The notes beneath the pieces were generated by a model, which was not told where the DNA came from, searched no databases, and was given only the letters and a program-made list of their open reading frames with translations. Of a DNA stretch of 29,206 nucleotides, positions 1 to 5,207 are shown piece by piece. The DNA lies in assembly GCA_964591105.1 (NCBI GenBank), contig CAZPZR010000018.1:1-29206 (forward strand), given 5' to 3'. The stretch comes from CAZPZR01 sp964591105 (GTDB lineage Bacteria; Bacillota; Clostridia; Lachnospirales; Lachnospiraceae). A program made the position numbers and the translations under genes. Position 1 is the first letter of the stretch. Every line of letters starts with the position of its first letter.

Positions 1-885
1 GGTCAGGAACCTTCTAAGACATTGAACCCAGACGAATGTGTAGCATTAGGAGCTTCTATTCAGGGTGGTAAATTAGCAGGTGATGCAGGTGCAGGAGAAA
101 TCCTTCTTCTTGACGTAACACCATTATCATTATCTATCGAAACAATGGGTGGTGTAGCTACAAGATTAATCGAAAGAAACACAACAATTCCTACAAAGAA
201 GAGCCAGATCTTCTCAACAGCAGCAGATAATCAGACAGCAGTAGATATTCACGTTGTACAGGGTGAAAGACAGTTTGCAAGAGATAACAAGACTCTTGGA
301 CAGTTCAGACTGGACGGAATTGCACCAGCTCCACGTGGAATCCCACAGATTGAAGTAACATTCGATATCGATGCAAACGGTATTGTAAATGTATCTGCAA
401 AAGACCTTGGAACAGGTAAAGAACAGCACATCACAATCACAGCTGGTTCTAACATGTCTGATGAAGATATCGAAAAAGCTGTAAAAGAAGCAGCTGCATT
501 CGAAGCTCAGGACAAGAAACGTAAAGATGCAATTGATACAAAGAACGAAGCAGATTCTATTCTCTTCCAGACAGAAAAATCTCTCAAAGAAGTAGGAGAT
601 AAACTGGATGCAAATGATAAAGCTGCTGTAGAAGCTGATTGCAAAGCTTTGAAAGACATTCTTGATAAAGTAAATATGGATGACATTTCTGATGCTCAGG
701 TTGAAGAAATCAAAGCAGCAAAAGAAAAATTAATGGAAAGTGCACAGAAATTATTTACAAAGATGTATGAACAGGCAGGTGCTGCAGCAGGAGCACAGGG
801 AGCAGGCCCAAATCCTGAAGCAGGTCCAGCACCAGAAGGATTTGCAGGAGATGACGTTGTAGATGGTGACTACAAAGAAGTTTAA
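1..885 (+). CDS. dnaK: Chaperone protein DnaK (Hsp70), C-terminal part
   Basis: The open frame runs in from the left edge and gives 294 residues, so roughly the C-terminal half of an Hsp70 of about 620 residues; the true start is outside the window. The visible part begins in the last portion of the ATPase domain (NPDECVALGASIQGG), continues into the substrate-binding beta domain (LLLDVTPLSLSIET, then GERQFARDNKTLGQFRL) and ends with a helical lid and a Gly/Ala/Pro-rich tail finishing in DVVDGDYKEV, as in bacterial DnaK. It is an ATP-driven cytosolic chaperone that works with DnaJ (the next gene) and GrpE (not in the window). In Firmicutes the operon is usually hrcA-grpE-dnaK-dnaJ under HrcA/CIRCE control; that upstream part cannot be seen here. 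Identification is secure. Confidence 0.98.
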   Translation, partial: GQEPSKTLNPDECVALGASIQGGKLAGDAGAGEILLLDVTPLSLSIETMGGVATRLIERNTTIPTKKSQIFSTAADNQTAVDIHVVQGERQFARDNKTLGQFRLDGIAPAPRGIPQIEVTFDIDANGIVNVSAKDLGTGKEQHITITAGSNMSDEDIEKAVKEAAAFEAQDKKRKDAIDTKNEADSILFQTEKSLKEVGDKLDANDKAAVEADCKALKDILDKVNMDDISDAQVEEIKAAKEKLMESAQKLFTKMYEQAGAAAGAQGAGPNPEAGPAPEGFAGDDVVDGDYKEV

Positions 886-903
886 TCTTTCTTAGGTGAA
901 GTC

Positions 904-936
904 TTCCGCGGAATGGGCAGAACCCATTTCGCGGAA
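904..936 (+). other. Intergenic hairpin between dnaK and dnaJ
   Basis: Arms at 904-917 and 923-936 pair over 14 positions with a single G-U wobble around a 5-base loop (CAGAA). No T-run follows, so it is not a canonical intrinsic terminator. It lies in the 94-base gap after the dnaK stop. Possible roles are mRNA processing or 3'-end protection of dnaK mRNA, or partial attenuation before dnaJ; the role is inference. Confidence 0.6.
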
Positions 937-979
937 TTTCCTTATGCAAGAACATCTTAGAGGAAAGTAGGAAGAAAAA

Positions 980-2170
980 ATGGCAGAAACAAAAAGAGAT
1001 TATTATGAGGTGCTTGGTGTCAGCAAGGATGCAGATGATGCAACTCTGAAAAAAGCATACAGACAGGTAGCGAAAAAGTACCATCCAGATATGAATCCAG
1101 GGGACGCTGAGGCTGAAAAGAAATTCAAAGAAGCATCTGAAGCTTATGCAATCTTGAGTGACCCTGAAAAACGTCGTCAGTATGATCAGTTCGGTCATGC
1201 AGCATTTGAAGGCGGCGGTGCAGGTGGAGCTGGCGGCTTTGGCGGGTTTGATTTTGGCGGTGCTGATTTCAGCGACATTTTCGGTGATATTTTTGGAGAC
1301 CTATTTGGCGGTGGTGGCAGAAGAGGCCGCGCAAATCAGGGACCAATGAAGGGGGCAAATGTTCGCAAGAGTGTAAGAATTACTTTTGAGGAAGCAGTAT
1401 TTGGATGTGAAAAAGAGTTGGATGTAGTTCTGAAAGATCCATGCCCAAAATGTAATGGAACAGGTGCAAAACCGGGAACTTCTCCAGAAACATGTTCTAA
1501 ATGTGGAGGAAAAGGTCAGGTAGTATACACACAGCAGTCATTCTTTGGAACTGTTCAGAATGTACAGACTTGTCCGGACTGTCATGGAACTGGTAAGATT
1601 ATCCGTGAGAAATGTCCAGACTGTGGTGGAACAGGCTACGTTGCAAATAAGAAGAAAATTTCTGTATCAATCCCAGCAGGTATTGATAATGGTCAGAGTG
1701 TCAGAATTCGTGAAAAGGGAGAACCTGGAACAAATGGCGGTCCACGTGGAGACCTTCTTGTGGAAGTAGTTGTGTCCAGACATCCAATTTTCCAGCGTCA
1801 GGATATGCATATCTTCTCAACAGTGCCAATTACATTTGCACAGGCAGCGTTGGGTGCTGATATTAAGATTAAGACTGTGGATGGAGATGTAATCTACAAC
1901 GTAAAACCTGGAACAAAAACAGACACAAAAGTGCGCTTCAAAGGAAAAGGTGTTCCATCTATCCGTAATGCACAGGTTCGTGGAGACCACTATGTAACAC
2001 TTGTGATTCAGACACCAGAACATCTGAGTGCAGAGGCAAAAGAAGCCCTTCGTAAATTCGATGAATTAACTGGAAACAGCCTGAATCAAGTAGAGAGTGA
2101 AGGAAATTCCAAATCTGGAAAAAAGAAAAAAGGATTCATGGATAAAGTGAAGGAAGCATTTGACGATTAA
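980..2170 (+). CDS. dnaJ: Chaperone protein DnaJ (Hsp40)
   Basis: A 396-residue type I J-protein that stimulates DnaK ATPase and delivers clients to it. The J domain (about 1-75) has the essential HPD motif at 35-37. A Gly/Phe-rich linker follows (about 76-115), then the zinc-binding domain with all four CxxCxGxG repeats (CPKCNGTG, CSKCGGKG, CPDCHGTG, CPDCGGTG), and the C-terminal beta domains. The length is normal for the family (about 375-395). The start ATG is preceded by a purine-rich stretch (GAAAGTAGGAAG). It lies 94 bases after dnaK in the same direction and is probably co-transcribed, with a hairpin in between. A terminator-like hairpin overlaps its stop codon. Confidence 0.98.
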   Translation: MAETKRDYYEVLGVSKDADDATLKKAYRQVAKKYHPDMNPGDAEAEKKFKEASEAYAILSDPEKRRQYDQFGHAAFEGGGAGGAGGFGGFDFGGADFSDIFGDIFGDLFGGGGRRGRANQGPMKGANVRKSVRITFEEAVFGCEKELDVVLKDPCPKCNGTGAKPGTSPETCSKCGGKGQVVYTQQSFFGTVQNVQTCPDCHGTGKIIREKCPDCGGTGYVANKKKISVSIPAGIDNGQSVRIREKGEPGTNGGPRGDLLVEVVVSRHPIFQRQDMHIFSTVPITFAQAALGADIKIKTVDGDVIYNVKPGTKTDTKVRFKGKGVPSIRNAQVRGDHYVTLVIQTPEHLSAEAKEALRKFDELTGNSLNQVESEGNSKSGKKKKGFMDKVKEAFDD

Positions 2171-2192
2171 TTTAACCAAATGCGTTCTTTTT
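2153..2192 (+). terminator. Probable intrinsic terminator overlapping the dnaJ stop
   Basis: GCATTTG at 2156-2162 pairs perfectly with CAAATGC at 2177-2183. Outer GAA/TTC pairing is possible across a one-base bulge, and the run TTCTTTTT follows at 2185-2192. The 14-base loop contains the dnaJ stop codon. The stem is AT-rich, so its strength is uncertain. It abuts the -35 box of the next promoter. Confidence 0.5.
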
Positions 2193-2194
2193 AC

Positions 2195-2223
2195 TTGATT
2201 TATTCGCCAATTTGCCCTACAAT
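2195..2223 (+). promoter_or_regulatory. Sigma-A type promoter for the small RHH gene
   Basis: A -35 box TTGATT at 2195-2200 and a -10 box TACAAT at 2218-2223 are separated by exactly 17 bases. The start codon of the RHH gene is at 2261, giving a leader of about 30 bases. Confidence 0.65.
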
Positions 2224-2260
2224 AAAAAATATACGGAAAATAACATGTGAGGGCGATGAA

Positions 2261-2437
2261 ATGAAAAAAGTAGGAAGACCAAAAGGAACAAACAACAAAG
2301 ATGTAACTATTTCAATGCGTATGGATAAGGCAACAAAAGCTCGCCTGGAAGCATACTGTGAGAAAATGCACATCGCAAAGTCTGAGGCATTAAGACAGGC
2401 AATTGCCTTGCTTACTGCGGATTTAGACAAAGAATAG
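2261..2437 (+). CDS. Small ribbon-helix-helix DNA-binding protein with AT-hook-like N-terminus
   Basis: A 58-residue protein starting at ATG 2261, chosen because GAGGG lies just upstream and because the frame only aligns with an RHH fold from here; an upstream ATG at 2180 would lie before the -10 box. Residues 1-13 (KKVGRPKG core) resemble an AT-hook, the basic GRP minor-groove motif. Residues 14-58 fit a CopG/Arc-type ribbon-helix-helix: a beta strand (VTISMRM), then helices around DKATKARLEAYCEKM and SKSEALRQAIALL-like sequence. It is a probable dimeric transcription factor or nucleoid-associated protein of unknown target. No toxin gene is adjacent, so an antitoxin role is not supported. 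It is a monocistronic unit with its own promoter and terminator. Confidence 0.75.
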   Translation: MKKVGRPKGTNNKDVTISMRMDKATKARLEAYCEKMHIAKSEALRQAIALLTADLDKE

Positions 2438-2447
2438 CAAGAATTAG

Positions 2448-2477
2448 AAAAGGTGCTGGGTTTCCAGTACCTTTTTT
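2448..2477 (+). terminator. Intrinsic terminator after the RHH gene
   Basis: AAAAGGTGCTGG (2448-2459) pairs with the arm CCAGTACCTTTT around a GTTT loop, with one G-U pair, and ends in six T residues (2472-2477). It lies directly after the RHH stop and 33 bases before the dehydrogenase start. Confidence 0.8.
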
Positions 2478-2510
2478 ACAATTATGAGAAGATTTGAATG
2501 GAGAGAACAT

Positions 2511-3698
2511 ATGAAAAATCTTGTACAGTATACACCAACAGAGGTTATTTTCGGTCGTGATACACATAAGCAAACTGGAGAAGCGGCAAAGAAGTGGGGT
2601 GCACATCGTGTGTTACTTGTGTATGGCGGCGGAAGCGTCATAAAGAATGGAACTTTGCAGGCAGTGGAACAGTCATTAGAAGAAGCTGGGCTTATTTATG
2701 AGGAGCTTGGCGGAGTAAAACCGAATCCAAGACTTTCTTTGGCAAGAGAAGGTGTGAAAAAAGCATTAGAATTTGAAGCAGATTTTATCTTAGCAGTTGG
2801 AGGGGGAAGCTCCATCGATACAGCAAAAGCAATCGCGATTGGTGCAGCGAATCCGGGGAAAGACATCTGGGATATTTTCTGGTCTGGAAAAGAAGCAGTG
2901 ACACAGGTGCTTCCAGTAGGTGTAGTCTTGACGATTGCAGCAGCGGGAAGTGAAATGAGTGATTCTGCAGTGTTGACCAATGAAGAGACCGGAAGAAAAG
3001 CAGGACTTAGTACAGACTTTAACCGTCCGAAATTTGCAATTATGAATCCAGAACTGACATTTACACTTCCAAAATATCAAGTGGCATGTGGAATCGTGGA
3101 TATTATGATGCATACATTAGAAAGATATTTCACACCAGTAGGAGGCAATCAGATGACAGATGAGATTGCAGAAGGCCTTCTGAGAACGGTGATTGCAAAC
3201 GGAAAAATTGCATACGAAGATCCAGAAAACTACGATGCTATGAGTGAAATCATGTGGTGCGGAAGCTTGTCACATAATGGAATTACAGGACTTGGCGGAC
3301 AGAAAGATTTCTTGAATCATAAGTTAGGCCATGAACTAAGTGCAAGATTCGATGAGGCACATGGTGCGACACTTTCCGTAGTGTGGGGAAGCTGGGCACG
3401 TTACGTATATCAGATTGATGTAGAGCGATTTGCACACTATGGAAGAAGCGTATGGAACATCACGGAAGCAGACCCTGAGAAAGCAGCGCTGCAGGCAATC
3501 GAGGCGACCGAAGCATTCTGGCGTTCCATTGATATGCCAATTTGCCTTGGTCAGATGAAAACAGGAATCTTAAGCGATGAAGTCCTTCGCACAATGGCAA
3601 ATCTAGCAACGAAAGATGACACAGTTCTCCTGGGAACATTTAAGAAAATGAATGCAGAAGATCTGTATCAGATTTATCAGATGGCAAACCACGAATAA
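2511..3698 (+). CDS. Iron-dependent alcohol dehydrogenase (butanol dehydrogenase/YqhD-like)
   Basis: A 395-residue cytosolic group III alcohol dehydrogenase that reduces aldehydes or oxidises alcohols with NAD(P)H. The ATG at 2511 is chosen over 2484 because GGAGAG sits at the right distance. The N-terminal Rossmann-like domain carries the nucleotide loop GGGSSID (about 97-103). The four metal ligands of the family are visible as D197, H201 (DIMMH), H270 and H284 (NHKLGHELS and DEAHG), with the characteristic 4- and 14-residue spacings. Similarity in layout to BdhA/YugJ/YqhD suggests butyraldehyde or other short-chain aldehydes, probably as a fermentation or aldehyde-detoxification step; the exact substrate and cofactor cannot be read from sequence. 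Only 33 bases separate it from the preceding terminator, so it may depend on read-through or a promoter I do not recognise. Confidence 0.92.
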   Translation: MKNLVQYTPTEVIFGRDTHKQTGEAAKKWGAHRVLLVYGGGSVIKNGTLQAVEQSLEEAGLIYEELGGVKPNPRLSLAREGVKKALEFEADFILAVGGGSSIDTAKAIAIGAANPGKDIWDIFWSGKEAVTQVLPVGVVLTIAAAGSEMSDSAVLTNEETGRKAGLSTDFNRPKFAIMNPELTFTLPKYQVACGIVDIMMHTLERYFTPVGGNQMTDEIAEGLLRTVIANGKIAYEDPENYDAMSEIMWCGSLSHNGITGLGGQKDFLNHKLGHELSARFDEAHGATLSVVWGSWARYVYQIDVERFAHYGRSVWNITEADPEKAALQAIEATEAFWRSIDMPICLGQMKTGILSDEVLRTMANLATKDDTVLLGTFKKMNAEDLYQIYQMANHE

Positions 3699-3710
3699 TT
3701 GAAAAAGCGG

Positions 3711-3740
3711 TTGATAAGTAAGTGGCAAACGTAGTACAAT
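3711..3740 (+). promoter_or_regulatory. Sigma-A type promoter for ridA-mrp
   Basis: TTGATA at 3711-3716 and TACAAT at 3735-3740 with an 18-base spacer, just after the dehydrogenase stop. The predicted leader to the ridA ATG at 3807 is about 60 bases. Confidence 0.65.
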
Positions 3741-3806
3741 GGAGAGTGATGAAAACGTCTTACGTTGTATAGGACAAATACGATAAAATATAAGGAGAGA
3801 ACAGTT

Positions 3807-4184
3807 ATGAAAGTAGTAGCAACAACAAATGCGCCAGCAGCAGTTGGCCCATACGAACAGGGATATGTACACAACGGAATTTTTTATTCTTCTGGACAGA
3901 TTCCAATTAATCCAGCAACAGGAGCAATTGAAGCTGTAACAATCGAAGAACAGGCTGAACAGGTATGCAAGAACCTTGGAGCAGTATTAGAAGCAGCAGG
4001 AACATCTTACGAACAGGTAATCAAGACAACATGTTTCCTCGCAGATATGGGAGACTTTGCTGCATTTAACGAAGTATATGCAAAATACTTTACTGCAAAA
4101 CCAGCAAGAAGCTGTGTAGCAGTAAAAACACTTCCAAAGAATGTAAAATGCGAGATCGAATTGATCGCAGCAGTGGAAGAATAA
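3807..4184 (+). CDS. ridA: 2-iminobutanoate/2-iminopropanoate deaminase, RidA (YjgF/UK114)
   Basis: A 125-residue protein matching the RidA family in length. RidA hydrolyses reactive enamine/imine intermediates released by PLP enzymes such as threonine dehydratase and so protects other PLP enzymes. Visible family signatures are NAPAAVGPYEQG near the N-terminus, SSGQIPINPATG (28-39), and the C-terminal PARSCVAVKTLPKNVKCEIELIA block, with R101 and E118 in the positions of the substrate-binding Arg and catalytic Glu. The ATG at 3807 follows AAGGAGAG; an in-frame ATG at 3765 would add 14 residues without family likeness. It is co-directional with mrp, 27 bases downstream. Several PLP enzymes (gcvPA/PB, glyA) sit elsewhere in this window, but linkage is not direct. 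Confidence 0.95.
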   Translation: MKVVATTNAPAAVGPYEQGYVHNGIFYSSGQIPINPATGAIEAVTIEEQAEQVCKNLGAVLEAAGTSYEQVIKTTCFLADMGDFAAFNEVYAKYFTAKPARSCVAVKTLPKNVKCEIELIAAVEE

Positions 4185-4211
4185 GAACGTTAGAAAGAAG
4201 GAACAGTTAAT

Positions 4212-5042
4212 ATGTCAGAACAGCAGAACGGCTGTAAGCCATCTGATTGTGCGGGATGTGCACATGCGGATTCTTGCAGCAGCAAACCGCAGGATATGAG
4301 AAAACCTGCAAATCCATTTTCACACGTCAACAAAGTCATTGGTGTCGTGAGTGGAAAAGGTGGAGTAGGGAAATCTATGGTAACAGCATCCCTTGCGAGA
4401 ATGATGAGAGAACAGGGATTTTCCGTAGGTATTCTTGATGCGGATATTACAGGTCCATCTATTCCAAAGATGTATGGAATTCATGAAAAGGCGATGGGAA
4501 CAGAAGATGGAATCATTCCATGCGAAGCAAAAGATGGAACGAAGATCATGTCTGTAAACTTACTCCTTCCGAATGAATCTGATCCAGTTATCTGGAGAGG
4601 ACCAGTAATTGCGAATGTAGTAACACAGTTCTGGACGGATGTAATGTGGGGAGAACTTGACTACCTCTTTGTAGATATGCCGCCAGGAACTGGTGACGTA
4701 CCACTTACTGTATTCCAGTCTCTTCCAGTGGACGGAATCGTAATTGTAACTTCACCACAGGATCTTGTGCAGATGATCGTGAAGAAAGCATATAATATGG
4801 CGAAGATGATGAATATTCCAGTGTACGGTATTGTAGAAAACTACAGCTATCTGGAATGTCCAGATTGTGGAAAGAAGATTCACGTATTTGGAGAAAGCCA
4901 TATTGATGAGATTGCAGAAGGATTGGAAATTCCAGTACTTGGAAAGATGCCAATCGATCCAAAGCTTGCGGAGGCAGTAGAGGAAGAACGTTTCCATGAA
5001 GTGAGCAATGACTACCTTACAAAAGCAGTAAATAAAATATAA
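4212..5042 (+). CDS. Mrp/Nbp35-type P-loop ATPase, Fe-S cluster carrier
   Basis: A 276-residue MinD/Mrp-family ATPase that binds and transfers [4Fe-4S] clusters to apoproteins. The deviant Walker A motif GKGGVGKS is at 48-55, the switch/Walker B segment VDMPPGTGD at about 154-162, and the bridging CPDC motif (C216, C219) binds a cluster at the dimer interface. Unusually for a short bacterial Mrp, the N-terminus carries four more cysteines (C8, C13, C16, C22; C-x4-C-x2-C-x5-C) resembling the N-terminal ferredoxin-like cluster site of eukaryotic Nbp35. The start follows AAGGAA. It shares a transcript with ridA. Many anaerobe enzymes, including the helicase just downstream, need such clusters, but a direct partnership is inference. 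Confidence 0.93.
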   Translation: MSEQQNGCKPSDCAGCAHADSCSSKPQDMRKPANPFSHVNKVIGVVSGKGGVGKSMVTASLARMMREQGFSVGILDADITGPSIPKMYGIHEKAMGTEDGIIPCEAKDGTKIMSVNLLLPNESDPVIWRGPVIANVVTQFWTDVMWGELDYLFVDMPPGTGDVPLTVFQSLPVDGIVIVTSPQDLVQMIVKKAYNMAKMMNIPVYGIVENYSYLECPDCGKKIHVFGESHIDEIAEGLEIPVLGKMPIDPKLAEAVEEERFHEVSNDYLTKAVNKI

Positions 5043-5092
5043 TACGTACGAACGGCGCATAGGCCGTAAGGCGCGTAGAGTGATATCTGAAC

Positions 5093-5121
5093 TTGACAGT
5101 AAGAACAAGGGTTTGTATAAT
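5093..5121 (+). promoter_or_regulatory. Consensus sigma-A promoter of the nuclease-helicase gene
   Basis: TTGACA at 5093-5098 and TATAAT at 5116-5121 with a 17-base spacer ending in TTTG, so both hexamers are perfect. A promoter this strong in front of a repair helicase implies that a repressor normally keeps it shut; see the flanking LexA-like boxes. Confidence 0.88.
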
Positions 5122-5141
5122 GGGTGCAAACACTTGTTCTT
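5101..5141 (+). promoter_or_regulatory. Twin LexA (SOS) box-like operators forming a 41-bp palindrome
   Basis: Two inverted 14-base elements flank the -10 box: AGAACAAGGGTTTG at 5102-5115 on the plus strand and AGAACAAGTGTTTG at 5127-5140 read on the minus strand. Against the Gram-positive LexA box CGAACRNRYGTTYG they match 12 and 13 of 14 positions. Together they make 15-base arms (5101-5115 and 5127-5141) with one mismatch around an 11-base centre that is the -10 region. LexA bound here would block the promoter. The alternative is a single operator for another dimeric repressor. Confidence 0.65.
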
Positions 5142-5163
5142 ATTTGTTATCAAGCACCCGAAG

Positions 5164-5196
5164 GAAGCTGCCAGAGGCAGGTTCTGCAGTTTTTTT
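5164..5196 (+). promoter_or_regulatory. Possible leader attenuator before the nuclease-helicase
   Basis: GAAGCTGCC (5164-5172) pairs with GGCAGGTTC (5176-5184), with one internal G-G mismatch, around an AGA loop. An alternative stem pairs AAGCTGC (5165-5171) with GCAGTTT (5186-5192), which places the T-run (5190-5196) directly at its foot. The T-run ends immediately before the GGAGG ribosome binding site. It could reduce read-through or mask translation initiation. The call is uncertain because the stem is short. Confidence 0.4.
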
Positions 5197-5207
5197 GGAG
5201 GAAAGAG

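Noticed and set aside
886..979. A CIRCE element (HrcA operator) between dnaK and dnaJ.
   Set aside because: No TTAGCACTC-N9-GAGTGCTAA repeat is present; the inverted repeat seen there is unrelated.
755..1198. 147-residue minus-strand frame over the end of dnaK and start of dnaJ.
   Set aside because: Its Cys/Phe/Leu-rich sequence is the complement of purine-rich coding DNA, and it overlaps two certain genes.
2261..2437. Antitoxin of a toxin-antitoxin pair.
   Set aside because: The RHH gene has its own terminator and the next gene is a metabolic dehydrogenase; no small toxin-like frame is adjacent.
5047..5080. GC-rich repeats (GGCGC twice, ACGGC/GCCGT) after the mrp gene as a terminator.
   Set aside because: The possible stems are only five pairs and no T-run follows, so termination is not supported.
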